Source: Gilliamella sp. wkB108 (GTDB lineage Bacteria; Pseudomonadota; Gammaproteobacteria; Enterobacterales; Orbaceae). From it: 53,753 nucleotides of DNA. The DNA is taken from positions 1 through 53,753 of the forward strand of contig NZ_LZGM01000093.1 of NCBI RefSeq assembly GCF_001690195.1, given 5' to 3'. This document shows positions 1 to 9,320 of the stretch, piece after piece; position 1 is the stretch's first letter; each line of letters begins with the position of its first letter. A program made the translations under genes and the position numbers. Under the pieces are notes generated by a model. That model saw nothing but the letters and a program-made list of their open reading frames with translations. It had not been told where the DNA came from and searched no databases.

Positions 1-332
1 TAATATCAAATTTTATATTAATTAATTTAACTATTGATTTTTATATACAGCGAATTTAATGAAATGAACAGTCATAGTTAATAAAAGTAATTGTTAAAAA
101 ATAGTTGTCAATTTTTCGGTTGGCACTTTGATTATGTTTTTTTTAATATGCGATTCAAATTGGCTCTATCGCTATTTTCCGTTTTAACTATGTTAGGATT
201 GAAAAATGTTATCACCTTATTATCGTAGTACTCTTTTACTTATGGGAAAAGAATGGCTATATGAAAGATAACCTATAGTAATAAAACTACATGAATACCG
301 ACCCACAAAATCTAAGAAGGATATTAAAAACC
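1..332. other. Upstream region without a recognised gene
   Basis: AT-rich stretch ahead of ada. I see no open frame with family resemblance and no clear Ada box. It probably holds the ada promoter, but I cannot place it. Confidence 0.4.
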
Positions 333-1391
333 ATGTTTATTACCGATCAAAAGAAAATTAAACGTTATTATCAAGCTTTGCTTGATAAAGATCCTGCTTA
401 TATTGGAATTTTTTACGCTGGTGTAAAAACAACATCCGTATTTTGTATCGCCACTTGTAGAGCGAGAAAACCTAAATTAGACAATGTAGAATTTTTTACC
501 ACCGTTAAATCTACGTTAGATGCCGGATACCGACCTTGTAAAATATGTAAACCGACAGAAAATTCAAACGATACCCCAAAAAATGTGCAAAAAGCCTTAG
601 CATTAATAAACCAAAACCCAAAAATGAAAATATCAGATTCACTTTTACGCACATATCAAATCAATCCAGAACAGATACGACGTTGGTTTAAAAAACATTA
701 TGGAATTACCTTTCAAACTTATCAGCGTATGTATCGAATAAATATTGCCTTTCAAGAATTAAAAGCGGGTAAAAATGTGATGAATAGTGCTTTCGATTGC
801 GGATATGAATCATTAAGTGGCTTTGGCTATACCTACAAAAAAATAATGAAATCAGCACCTTCCTTAAATATAGACAATGGGATTATTCTTATTAATCGAT
901 TAACAACACCATTAGGGCCAATGTTTATTTGTGCTACAGATAAAGGTATCTGTTTATTAGAGTTTGTTGATCGCCGTATGTTAGAAACAGAATTTAAGCA
1001 GTTACAAGCATTACTCAATAGTCAGATAATTTTTGGCGAAAATAACCATATTTTACAAGCTAAAAAAGAGATTAATGAATATTTTCAAGGAGTAAGAAAA
1101 CAATTTAGCGTGAAATTACATACGCCGGGAACCAACTTTCAAAGAAGTGTATGGGATATGTTACAACAAATTCCTTATGGGCAGTTGACTACCTATAAAC
1201 AACAGGCAGAAAAAATAGATAACCCACATGCGGTAAGGGCTGTTGCAAATGCTAATGGCTTTAATCGTGTTGCGATTATTGTACCTTGTCATCGAGTAAT
1301 TGGTACCAATGGAAATTTAACTGGTTATGGTGGAGGATTAGCAAGAAAGCGTTGGTTAATTGAACATGAAAAACGTTATTCAGAAAATTAA
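333..1391 (+). CDS. ada: Ada: methylphosphotriester/O6-methylguanine-DNA methyltransferase and transcriptional activator
   Basis: Repairs alkylated DNA by suicidal methyl transfer and, once methylated, activates the adaptive response. Domains in order: N-terminal zinc domain with four cysteines (C38, C42, C69, C72 counted from this start), an AraC-type DNA-binding domain (about 95-175), and a C-terminal methyltransferase domain with the PCHRV active site (C319). An in-frame ATG lies upstream at 291, but starting at 333 (MFITDQKK) puts the four zinc cysteines at exactly the E. coli Ada numbers, and C319 is close to E. coli C321; the 352-residue length also fits (E. coli 354). A weak AGAAGG lies about 11 nt upstream. 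It stands alone: no alkB follows. Family identity is seen directly; the start is an inference from the alignment. Confidence 0.95.
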   Translation: MFITDQKKIKRYYQALLDKDPAYIGIFYAGVKTTSVFCIATCRARKPKLDNVEFFTTVKSTLDAGYRPCKICKPTENSNDTPKNVQKALALINQNPKMKISDSLLRTYQINPEQIRRWFKKHYGITFQTYQRMYRINIAFQELKAGKNVMNSAFDCGYESLSGFGYTYKKIMKSAPSLNIDNGIILINRLTTPLGPMFICATDKGICLLEFVDRRMLETEFKQLQALLNSQIIFGENNHILQAKKEINEYFQGVRKQFSVKLHTPGTNFQRSVWDMLQQIPYGQLTTYKQQAEKIDNPHAVRAVANANGFNRVAIIVPCHRVIGTNGNLTGYGGGLARKRWLIEHEKRYSEN

Positions 1392-1692
1392 GTAGGACAA
1401 CTATCTATATGATTCTAAACAAAGTTACCCTCTTTATTGATGATCGGATAATTGACGGTCTAATGCTCGCGAACGATGCAAGTAGTATTTTTTAAAAATC
1501 AAACATATCAAATGTAAACGCTTAAGATAAATAAAAAACGAACCAAAGTTGTTCATTTCTTTACTTGAAGTAATTAGCAACTCTTTATTAGCTAGCTAAA
1601 CCACTATTTTATCCATGATCAATGTGACAATTTTATTACCTATAACAATAAAGAGCTTAATTATTGGTTAACTGTTATAGCGGTTATGGCTG
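1392..1692. other. Intergenic region between converging genes
   Basis: About 300 bases between ada and the response-regulator gene, which run toward each other. No open frame, RNA gene or strong terminator hairpin was recognised. Confidence 0.4.
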
Positions 1693-2376
1693 TTAATGTC
1701 GGTAACCTACTCCATGAATAGTTTTAATTAGAACAGGAGCTAATGGGTCGATCTCAATTTGTTTACGTAATTTTGAAATATGCTGATCTAACGTTCGGCT
1801 ATTGGGTGAGTAGTTATATCCCCAGACATAATCAAATAGCATATCTCTGGTCACTACTTGATTTTTATTTTTATAAAGGCATTCAAGTATTTTAATTTCA
1901 CGTAATGAGAGTTCAATAACATTACCATTGCGTTTAGCGCATAATTCAATAGGATAAATAGTAAGATCACCAAACACAAAGCACTCATCAATCGGTTTAT
2001 TTAATTGTTGAGATTTTAAATAGCGTTTGGCGATTGCTTTGATTCGAGCGCGGAGTTCATGAATACCAAACGGTTTACTCATAAAATCATCTGCACCAAG
2101 CTCTAAACCAACTACACGATCGATTTCTTCATCTTTGGCCGATAAAAATAAAATCGGTATATCCTCATTTATTTTACGAATCTCACGGCAAACAGCATAA
2201 CCATCGAGTTCAGGCATCATGATATCTAAAATAATAAAATCAGGCTGTTGTTGAATATATAGTTCTAAAGCCAATTTACCATTTTGAGCCTCAATAATCT
2301 CGTAGCCCTCTTGTTCTAATAGAATTGTCATTCCTTGACGAATATGATGATCATCTTCGGCAATTAAAATTTTCAT
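1693..2376 (-). CDS. OmpR/PhoB-family DNA-binding response regulator
   Basis: Output half of a two-component system. The receiver domain (1-115) carries the acidic pair D8/D9, phospho-acceptor D51 in FIILDIMMPELDGY, the conserved S79 and K101 (MSKPF). The C-terminal winged helix (about 130-227) has typical OmpR features: LSLREIKILE, the VWGY segment and a final KTIHGVGYRH. The start lies 3 nt after the kinase stop, so the two are translated from one message with the VWA gene upstream. I do not recognise an E. coli orthologue, so no symbol is given. Its targets are unknown; autoregulation of the operon is plausible but not shown. Confidence 0.93.
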   Translation of the reverse strand: MKILIAEDDHHIRQGMTILLEQEGYEIIEAQNGKLALELYIQQQPDFIILDIMMPELDGYAVCREIRKINEDIPILFLSAKDEEIDRVVGLELGADDFMSKPFGIHELRARIKAIAKRYLKSQQLNKPIDECFVFGDLTIYPIELCAKRNGNVIELSLREIKILECLYKNKNQVVTRDMLFDYVWGYNYSPNSRTLDQHISKLRKQIEIDPLAPVLIKTIHGVGYRH

Positions 2377-2379
2377 AGT

Positions 2380-3825
2380 TTACTCCGTTAAAACAAGTGA
2401 AAAAGCGATACCTGGATTGCAATTAATTACCTTAATTGAACCATGTAATTGTTCAGCTAGTTGACTTGCTATGGTTAATCCAATTCCTGTACCCGATACA
2501 CCTTCGGTGATAGATGATTTAATACGATAAAAAGGTTTAAAAATCTGTTTCAATAAATAATTGGGTATACCGTTACCATAATCACGTACAGTGATAATAA
2601 TTTGCTGATTATTTTTGTTAAGGATCAAATCTACTTTGTTACCACTGGCTGCATACTTTTCAGCATTACTTAAAAAATTATTGATAATTTGCATAATACT
2701 ATCTTCATCAGTATTAAGAACGCATGGTTCTCCCTGATCTAAAATCAAATTAAGTTGCAAGGATTTGGATGCTAATACTGGCTTAAAAGTACTATAAATT
2801 TGTTGAATAAGTTGAGTTAAATTAACAGGTTTGATATTCAGTTTGGCAGGTTTATTAAAATTAAGTACATTTTGCACTAATCTGGTTAGCCGTTTACTTT
2901 CACTAGTGATCACATCAAGATAAGTAGTAATTGGTTGTGGCTCCTCCTCTAACTGTTCTTTCAACATTTCTGAGTAAAGAGTGATATTAGTTAATGGCGT
3001 TTTAAATTCATGTGACACTTGTCCAACAAAACTCACTTGTTGCCTGGCCAAACGTAATGCTCGTGTATATTCACGATAACAATAAATGACAATACTAAGG
3101 ATAAGAATGATAAAAAATACAATGACAACACCACCAAGCAAATAGAGGTTAACTAATGTCGGCGGTTGATAAAAACCGGTTAACTGCCAATTTTGTAAGG
3201 GATAATCAAGGGTAAGTGTAATGGTATTATCATTTGGTTCGCCATGACTATAAATCAATTTATCATTATCAAACAAAGTAAAATCGACCAATAATGATTG
3301 TTGATCGAGTAAACCAACAATATCTAATGAAAAGTTAATTTTGGAAAACTCAAAACCTATAATAGTATCGGAAAATATCGACCAGTAAATAAGATGATCA
3401 TAAGCTTGATACCAACCCGATTGTGGTTGATATTGCTCTGATTGAATATGATGATTAATTAAAATGGAATGATCATATCCAATTGATTCAATAATTTTAA
3501 GCCACTGTGCATCACTGCTGTTAGTCAAATAAATAGTCTTATTTTTTTTAATGATAAAAATATTTTTTAGATCTGTTTCAGTTTGTAATAGGTTATCTAT
3601 TTTTGTTTGATCATCTTTTACAAACTGAGCCAAGGTATGCAGATAGGATGCTTTTTGATTAAACAGCGATTCAATCGATGATTTAATATTACTCAGGCGG
3701 CTTTGAGATAACATTTTCACATGATCTTGACGCATTAAAACTTCATGTTGAATAGTGCGCCAGCCTAAATAGCTAAATGCCACAATAAATATAAGAATCA
3801 AGAAAATCGCTATTATTTTTTTCAT
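2380..3825 (-). CDS. Membrane sensor histidine kinase
   Basis: Inner-membrane sensor partnered with the adjacent regulator. TM1 spans about residues 3-22; a periplasmic sensor region follows (about 23-223); TM2 is about 224-250. The cytoplasmic part has the HisKA H-box (VSHEFKTPL, phospho-accepting H272) and a HATPase domain with an N-box (NNFLSNAEKYA), G1 (VRDYGNGIP) and G2 (GTGIGLTIASQL). No HAMP or PAS domain is evident between TM2 and HisKA; a short basic linker leads straight in. Its start is 3 nt after the stop of the VWA gene. The periplasmic domain is of no type I recognise; physical input from the secreted VWA protein is an inference from the operon. Confidence 0.93.
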   Translation of the reverse strand: MKKIIAIFLILIFIVAFSYLGWRTIQHEVLMRQDHVKMLSQSRLSNIKSSIESLFNQKASYLHTLAQFVKDDQTKIDNLLQTETDLKNIFIIKKNKTIYLTNSSDAQWLKIIESIGYDHSILINHHIQSEQYQPQSGWYQAYDHLIYWSIFSDTIIGFEFSKINFSLDIVGLLDQQSLLVDFTLFDNDKLIYSHGEPNDNTITLTLDYPLQNWQLTGFYQPPTLVNLYLLGGVVIVFFIILILSIVIYCYREYTRALRLARQQVSFVGQVSHEFKTPLTNITLYSEMLKEQLEEEPQPITTYLDVITSESKRLTRLVQNVLNFNKPAKLNIKPVNLTQLIQQIYSTFKPVLASKSLQLNLILDQGEPCVLNTDEDSIMQIINNFLSNAEKYAASGNKVDLILNKNNQQIIITVRDYGNGIPNYLLKQIFKPFYRIKSSITEGVSGTGIGLTIASQLAEQLHGSIKVINCNPGIAFSLVLTE

Positions 3826-3828
3826 CGG

Positions 3829-5172
3829 CTATTTTTTTATTGCACTTTGTTTTGAGTCATATTGCATTTCAGTTACTTGTTTACGATACACTTTTGCATC
3901 AGTTTTCTCAATAGAATCGGCCATGATTCTATTTTTAGATAATTGCTGTTCCAATCTAGCTCTAGCTTCCGGTGAGTTTTGGCTAACGTTACTTGTGGCT
4001 TCTTGTAATTTATTACTATTTGCTTCTAAAAGCTGTTTTGCTTCTGCAATATTACCTCTATTATACAAATCTAATGCTCTTTCATTATCAAGTGTAACTT
4101 TTTGTATTTCAGATTCTACAACCACGTCTTCCTTGATAGCTTTCTTAACAACTTCCGGTTCATTTGTATAAGCAATTTTGACCACTTGTGTTTCATTTTC
4201 AGATTTATTTTTCAGTAAATTATCATAATTTAATTGAATTTCGGCTAATGTTTTATCTTGTCCAGTTTTACCTTTACTTGGTATCACTTCTAATAAAAGA
4301 TATTTTTCTTGATTTGAATAGAGTTGATTCATTTTAACCATAACTTGGTTATCTTTTATTGAACCATCTCGACCAAGTAAGCGTACTGGCTTAACACCAT
4401 CTTTTAATTGAATATTGATAACCACATCTTGGGCAACTACTGACATAACATCTTTAAATTCTCGAACAAAAACATTTTCAAGATCTAAGGTATTATCGAC
4501 ATAAACATGATTACCATCACTATAACTTGCAATCGATGACATTAATAACTCGTTATAGTCAGAACCGATACCAAAAGTAGTAACTGCAATGCTCTTTTTG
4601 GCTGCAATAATAGCTAACTCAGAAAGTTCATCAACCGATGATGGTCCTATATTAGCTTGACCGTCAGAGAGCAAAATAATACGATTAACTTTATCTTTAG
4701 AAAGTTGTTTACTAACTTGCGTAATGCCTTTACTTAATCCGGCAAATAGTGCTGTGCCTCCACCGGCTTGAATTTTACTATTAATCAGTTTAATGAGTTT
4801 TTGTTTATTGGTGACTCTAGTTGATGGAATAATAATTTCAGCATCACTTGCAAAGGCAACTACAGATAAAGTATCTTGTTCATCAAGCATATTAATTGCA
4901 TAAATGGCTGCTTCACGAGCCTTTTCTATACGATCACCACTCATAGAGCCGGAACGATCAATCACTATAGCTAAGTTAATCGGTACGCGTTTTTTTGAAT
5001 CAAAATTAACACCGGTTAATGATACTTTTAAATAGTTTCTCTCTTGACTATTTTCCAACACAATAGGGGAAGATAACTCTGAACGAATTTGAATTTGTGC
5101 CGACTCTTTGGCATGACTGAAGAAACTAAATAACGACAGCCACATTATGGCTAATGTTTTTATAAATTTCAT
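3829..5172 (-). CDS. Secreted/periplasmic VWA-domain protein in operon with a two-component system
   Basis: A signal peptide (residues 1-21, ending SHA) precedes a von Willebrand A domain (about 62-250) with an intact MIDAS metal site: DRSGS (D72, S74, S76), T140 in GGGTALF and D170 in LLSDGQAN. The C-terminal 100 residues are charged and likely helical (DNERALDLYNRGNIAEAKQL, a TPR-like stretch). VWA domains bind protein partners through a divalent metal; the partner here is unknown. It is the first gene of a three-gene operon with kinase and regulator (3-nt gaps). An AAGGA ribosome site precedes ATG. It resembles the VWA part of YfbK-type proteins, but is shorter and I do not claim orthology. 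Confidence 0.88.
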   Translation of the reverse strand: MKFIKTLAIMWLSLFSFFSHAKESAQIQIRSELSSPIVLENSQERNYLKVSLTGVNFDSKKRVPINLAIVIDRSGSMSGDRIEKAREAAIYAINMLDEQDTLSVVAFASDAEIIIPSTRVTNKQKLIKLINSKIQAGGGTALFAGLSKGITQVSKQLSKDKVNRIILLSDGQANIGPSSVDELSELAIIAAKKSIAVTTFGIGSDYNELLMSSIASYSDGNHVYVDNTLDLENVFVREFKDVMSVVAQDVVINIQLKDGVKPVRLLGRDGSIKDNQVMVKMNQLYSNQEKYLLLEVIPSKGKTGQDKTLAEIQLNYDNLLKNKSENETQVVKIAYTNEPEVVKKAIKEDVVVESEIQKVTLDNERALDLYNRGNIAEAKQLLEANSNKLQEATSNVSQNSPEARARLEQQLSKNRIMADSIEKTDAKVYRKQVTEMQYDSKQSAIKK

Positions 5173-5401
5173 AGGACTTTCCTTTTTTGATGAAGTTTAT
5201 CCCATTATCGACTTTTTATAAATCAAACTGTCTGATTATTGTATTTATTTGTAAAAATTTGTAAAAACAGAATAATCTTTTAGAAGATCAGCAAAATAAT
5301 TACATAGCCTATTGATCAGATATCAATTTCACCGGTTGATCTAACCAACAGTTAAAATAGCATCAATTCGATGCTTTAATCAGCATGTTTTTGTTTGCAT
5401 A

Positions 5402-5431
5402 TTGCAACTGAGAAGATCGCCGGTATATAAT
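5402..5431 (+). promoter_or_regulatory. Predicted sigma70 promoter of apt
   Basis: -35 TTGCAA (5402-5407), 18-bp spacer, perfect -10 TATAAT (5426-5431); transcription would begin near 5438, about 30 nt before the apt start. Confidence 0.6.
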
Positions 5432-5469
5432 GAAAGTTTGCCAGTCTTAGAGTAAATAAGTCGAGACCA

Positions 5470-6027
5470 TTGAAAATGAATCAATTACAAGAAAAGCTTA
5501 CCGTAATTAAAAACAGTATTATCACTATACCTAATTATCCGAAAGAAGGCATTTTATTTCGTGATATTACTAGTTTACTTGAAGATCCTATAGCGTTTAA
5601 AACATCTGTAGATCTTCTCGTTGATCATTATCGTGATAAGAAAATTGATAAAGTTGTTGGTACTGAAGCTCGTGGCTTTATCTTTGCCGCACCTATTGCT
5701 TTAGCATTGGGGGTTGGTCTTGTTTTAGTTAGAAAACCCCATAAATTACCTCGTCAGGTATTTAAAGAAGAGTATCAATTAGAATATGGTACAGATACAC
5801 TTGAAATCCATTCAGATGCAATTAAACCGGGTGAACAAGTTTTGATTATTGATGATCTTCTTGCAACCGGAGGAACAGTTGCCGCAACGGTTAATTTAGT
5901 ACATAAAGCAGGGGGAATTGCCAAAGATGCGGCCTTTGTGATTAACTTACCTGATTTACAAGGTAAAAACAAACTAACCCAAATGGGTATAGATTGTTAT
6001 ACACTGGTCGATTTTGAAGGTGAATAA
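5470..6027 (+). CDS. apt: Adenine phosphoribosyltransferase
   Basis: Purine salvage in the cytoplasm: adenine + PRPP gives AMP + PPi. Type I phosphoribosyltransferase fold with the PRPP-binding motif [13 protein letters not shown] at residues 124-136, the EARGFIF segment and the RKPHKLPR flexible-loop region, all characteristic of Apt. The length of about 185 aa matches the family. The frame opens with TTG at 5470; ATG at 5476, two codons in, is an equally good start. In E. coli dnaX follows apt; here it does not, and the gene appears monocistronic with its own promoter and a hairpin just after the stop. Confidence 0.97.
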   Translation: MKMNQLQEKLTVIKNSIITIPNYPKEGILFRDITSLLEDPIAFKTSVDLLVDHYRDKKIDKVVGTEARGFIFAAPIALALGVGLVLVRKPHKLPRQVFKEEYQLEYGTDTLEIHSDAIKPGEQVLIIDDLLATGGTVAATVNLVHKAGGIAKDAAFVINLPDLQGKNKLTQMGIDCYTLVDFEGE

Positions 6028-6040
6028 TCCAAATCAATTT

Positions 6041-6058
6041 AGGGCATGAAACTGCCCT
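6041..6058 (+). terminator. Hairpin downstream of apt
   Basis: AGGGCA / TGCCCT arms with a 6-nt loop (TGAAAC), 14 nt after the apt stop. The following T tract is short, so termination strength is uncertain. Confidence 0.55.
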
Positions 6059-6255
6059 ATTTCCTGCATCTACCTAACCAACATTTTATTATCTTCATCA
6101 CATCAATGGTATTTACCATTATCTTTTATTTCATTTATTAATTTAACTAATCTGTTTAATTACCGCAGTATTATTTAATCATTTAAATGGTTATTGGTAT
6201 TATTTGAATGTATTTAACACCTACTTGCTAATTGCATAAAAAATCATTACAACAC

Positions 6256-6284
6256 TTGATTATCGCATTAAAGTGAATTAATAT
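6256..6284 (+). promoter_or_regulatory. Predicted promoter of the DDAH-permease pair
   Basis: -35-like TTGATT (6256-6261), 17-bp spacer, -10-like TAATAT (6279-6284), about 40 nt upstream of the start codon. An AAGAGAG ribosome site follows. Confidence 0.45.
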
Positions 6285-6325
6285 GCAGAAATACAGCATA
6301 AATATTAAATACTAAGAGAGTTAAA

Positions 6326-7096
6326 ATGAAAAAATTTAATCATATTATTGCAAGAACACCTGCCAAATCACTTGTTAATGGTTTAACTTCCGCTAATCTC
6401 GGTAAACCGGATTATCAAAAAGCCTTAGATCAACATAACAACTACATTCGTGCATTACAGCAATGTGATGTGGATATTACAATTTTACCTGCTGATGAAC
6501 GTTTTCCTGATTCGGTTTTTGTTGAAGATGTGGCTTTATGTACGCCAAAGTGCGCAATCATTACCAGACCAGGAGCTGAAAGTCGTCGAGAAGAAACGGT
6601 CATTATGGTTGATACGATAGCCAGATTTTATCCAAATAAAGTTGAACGAATTACCGCTCCCGGTACGGTTGAAGCTGGCGATATTATGATGGTTGGTGAT
6701 CATTACTATATAGGTTTATCTGCAAGAACAAATCTGGCTGGAGCTAATCAAATGATTGCTATTTTAGAAAAACACGGATTAAGTGGTTCTGTGGTTACGC
6801 TAGAAAAAGTACTACATCTTAAAACCGGTTTAGCTTACTTAGAAAATAATAATTTATTAGCTACTGGTGAATTTTTGACTAAAGAAGAATTTCAGCACCT
6901 TAATATTATCGAGATCCCTGAACAAGAAAGCTATGCCGCCAACTGTATTTGGGTAAATGATCGCGTGATCATGCCTTCTGGCTATCCTATTACCAAAGCA
7001 AAAATTGCCGCGCTAGGTTATCAAGTCATTGAAGTAGATACCTCTGAATATCGTAAAATAGATGGTGGTGTAAGTTGTATGTCATTACGATTTTAA
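6326..7096 (+). CDS. Dimethylarginine dimethylaminohydrolase (DDAH) family protein
   Basis: Amidinotransferase-superfamily hydrolase expected to convert methylated arginines (or arginine analogues) to citrulline and an amine. The catalytic triad is visible: E116 (GTVEAGDIM), H164 (VLHLKTG) and C251 (GGVSCMSLRF), at the same spacing as in Pseudomonas aeruginosa DDAH. F-P-D-S-V-F-V-E-D near residue 60 is the substrate-binding strand. The length of 256 aa matches bacterial DDAH rather than the approximately 400-aa arginine deiminases. A permease gene follows after 52 nt, suggesting uptake and use of an arginine-type substrate. Free arginine as substrate is less likely by length but not excluded. 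Confidence 0.88.
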   Translation: MKKFNHIIARTPAKSLVNGLTSANLGKPDYQKALDQHNNYIRALQQCDVDITILPADERFPDSVFVEDVALCTPKCAIITRPGAESRREETVIMVDTIARFYPNKVERITAPGTVEAGDIMMVGDHYYIGLSARTNLAGANQMIAILEKHGLSGSVVTLEKVLHLKTGLAYLENNNLLATGEFLTKEEFQHLNIIEIPEQESYAANCIWVNDRVIMPSGYPITKAKIAALGYQVIEVDTSEYRKIDGGVSCMSLRF

Positions 7097-7148
7097 TCAA
7101 TTAAAGCGTGATCTTAATTATCATTAAATCAAATAAAAAGAAACCATA

Positions 7149-8543
7149 ATGAATACACCTGTAAGAAAGAAACTAGGCATACTACCACTCACACTTTTAG
7201 TGGTCGGGAGCATTGTAGGAAGTGGGATTTTCAGCTTACCACAAAATATGGCAGAAGGTGCCGGAGCCGGCGCAATTGTTATCGCTTGGGTGATCACTTT
7301 ATGTGGTATGCTGATGTTAACACGTATATTTCAGTATCTCTCCATTCGGTTTTATAAAATCAACGATGGTCTATATGGTTATGTGCGTGAAGGTTTTGGC
7401 GATTATATCGGCTTTAATGCCGCATGGGGTTATTGGATTTCCGCTTGGATGGCCTGTGCAAGTTATTTAGTCATCTTATTTAGTGCATTAGGTTCATTTG
7501 ATTGTTTTAATTATTTTGGTGATGGAACAACATTTTCTTCAGTCATTGTTGGACTTATTTTCTTATGGATAGTCCATTTTTTTGTTTTAAATGGGATCTA
7601 TCGAGCATTTTTATTAAATTGCATTGTGACCTTGGCTAAAATCATTCCAATCGGATTATTTATTTTATGTATTATCCTCGCCTTTAAAGTCTCAACCTTT
7701 AAAATCGATTTTTGGGGATCGCCTCAATTAGGTTCGATTGTGGATCAGATAGAACACACCATGCTATATACGGTATGGGTCTATTTAGGTATTGAAAGTG
7801 CCACTGTTTATGCAGCAAGAGCAAAGAACATTATTAGTATTAGCCGAGCAACATTTTTTGGTTTTGCTATCACCAGTTTGTTATTGGTTTGTGTTTCCGT
7901 TTTATCATTGGGCATTGTACCGCAACAAGAACTTGCAACCATGAAAAATCCCTCGATGGCTTTAGTAATTGAAAGAGTCATTGGTAGTTGGGGTGCGACT
8001 TTTATTAATATCAGCTTAATTGTATCTGTCAGTGGCGGATTATTATCATGGATAATGTTAGCTGCTGAAATGTTATTTTTAGCCGGACAAGGAGAACAAC
8101 ATACCGTTCCGCGTAGTTTTGGAAAACTTAACAAAGCAGGAACACCAGCTAACGCTTTATGGTTAACGACTGTTTTAATCAGCATTTTAATTATTCTGGC
8201 TCATTTTTACCAAAGTGGTTATAACACTTTAATTCAACTATCAACATCGATGGTGCTGATCCCCTACTTACTTGCAGCACTTTTTGTGTTAAAAATAGCA
8301 ATAAAACGAAAGAAAGCCTACCTGATCATGATTGGCGCATTAGGCTCCATTTACGGTTTATGGTTAATCTATGCTGGTGGTGTTTTTTATCTACTACTCT
8401 CCATGATCCTTTATAGTGTTGGACTGATTTTTTATATATATGCCAGAAAACAGCGATCGCTGGTTACTTTCAGTTATTTGCACGACAAAATCTATGCGAT
8501 CACTATTATTGTATTAGCCATTATTGCCATTTTATATTTTTAA
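7149..8543 (+). CDS. APC-family basic amino acid permease/antiporter (ArcD-like)
   Basis: Polytopic inner-membrane carrier with about 12 hydrophobic helices. The N-terminus LTLLVVGSIVGSGIFSLPQN is the APC-family substrate-binding helix 1 of the arginine:ornithine / lysine:cadaverine antiporter group, and WVYLGIESATVYAARAKN is the conserved helix-6 region. The length of 464 aa is typical. Located 52 nt downstream of the DDAH-family gene and likely co-transcribed, so arginine, methylarginine or ornithine/citrulline exchange is the likely job. Exact substrate cannot be read from the sequence. Confidence 0.85.
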   Translation: MNTPVRKKLGILPLTLLVVGSIVGSGIFSLPQNMAEGAGAGAIVIAWVITLCGMLMLTRIFQYLSIRFYKINDGLYGYVREGFGDYIGFNAAWGYWISAWMACASYLVILFSALGSFDCFNYFGDGTTFSSVIVGLIFLWIVHFFVLNGIYRAFLLNCIVTLAKIIPIGLFILCIILAFKVSTFKIDFWGSPQLGSIVDQIEHTMLYTVWVYLGIESATVYAARAKNIISISRATFFGFAITSLLLVCVSVLSLGIVPQQELATMKNPSMALVIERVIGSWGATFINISLIVSVSGGLLSWIMLAAEMLFLAGQGEQHTVPRSFGKLNKAGTPANALWLTTVLISILIILAHFYQSGYNTLIQLSTSMVLIPYLLAALFVLKIAIKRKKAYLIMIGALGSIYGLWLIYAGGVFYLLLSMILYSVGLIFYIYARKQRSLVTFSYLHDKIYAITIIVLAIIAILYF

Positions 8544-8558
8544 AATGGCAGTAAAAGT

Positions 8559-8578
8559 AATAGCGTTATAACGCTATT
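8559..8578. terminator. Bidirectional terminator between permease and trmN6
   Basis: A perfect 20-bp palindrome (AATAGCG/CGCTATT arms) lies between the convergent permease and trmN6 genes and overlaps the trmN6 stop codon (8574-8576). Confidence 0.65.
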
Positions 8579-9320
8579 TCCTAAACAGATAAAATTCAGC
8601 TAATAGCTGTCTGAATTGTGTTGTATAACGCCCATTTTCATCGCGCATACAAAGTTGCTGTTCAACTAAATCATCAGGTTGTTGAAATGAAAAAGCCATT
8701 AACACCAATGAAAAGTCTTTATTAGCGTTATATTTTACCTTCATTACTTGTTGTAAATATAACTGCTTTGATTCACATAGCTGTCTAAATTGATCTGATA
8801 GATGATAAGGTAATACTAAGCAAAATATGCCTTTTGGTGTTAATAATCGTCTAACTGCATCAATTAACTGCTTAAAATTCAAACTTTCGGTATAACGCGC
8901 CAACTGCCTTTGTGAATTTCGACAATCCACAGCCGATTCGAAATAGGGAGGATTACTAACAATTAAATCATAACGAAGTGAATCGTTAAGCCGAAATTGA
9001 TTGATATCTACGCAGTAAGGATGAACCGGCGGAAAAGGAGCATGCAAAATATTTTGCTGACATTGAGAAATGGCCTGACGATCGATATCGATTGCATCAA
9101 TTTGACAATCATGATGCTCTAACCGCTGAGCTAACATTAGCGCGATAACACCACAACCGGTACCTATATCTAATACTCTTGCTGGCACTGGGTTTATCGG
9201 TACCCAAGCACCAAGCAAGGTACTATCAGTAGTGATTTTCATAGGGCTATTGTCGTGAGCAACAAAAAAACGTTTAAAGGTAAATCCACCTTTTTTTAAA
9301 ATTGTTGAACTATTGGGCAT
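8574..9320 (-). CDS. trmN6: tRNA1(Val) (adenine(37)-N6)-methyltransferase
   Basis: SAM-dependent methyltransferase (YfiC family) making m6A37 in tRNA1-Val. SAM motif I is [10 protein letters not shown] (about 49-58) and the catalytic NPPY motif is at 123-126, followed by [16 protein letters not shown], typical of TrmN6. The chosen ATG at 9320 gives the family N-terminus ([20 protein letters not shown], then AHD) and 248 aa; the open frame extends 14 codons further but those lie inside nfi. It overlaps the end of nfi by 11 nt, so translation is probably coupled. Confidence 0.93.
   Translation of the reverse strand: MPNSSTILKKGGFTFKRFFVAHDNSPMKITTDSTLLGAWVPINPVPARVLDIGTGCGVIALMLAQRLEHHDCQIDAIDIDRQAISQCQQNILHAPFPPVHPYCVDINQFRLNDSLRYDLIVSNPPYFESAVDCRNSQRQLARYTESLNFKQLIDAVRRLLTPKGIFCLVLPYHLSDQFRQLCESKQLYLQQVMKVKYNANKDFSLVLMAFSFQQPDDLVEQQLCMRDENGRYTTQFRQLLAEFYLFRK

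Noticed and set aside
6190-6325. ArgR box ahead of the DDAH gene
   Set aside because: TGAATGTATTTAAC resembles half an ARG box, but the second half does not fit.
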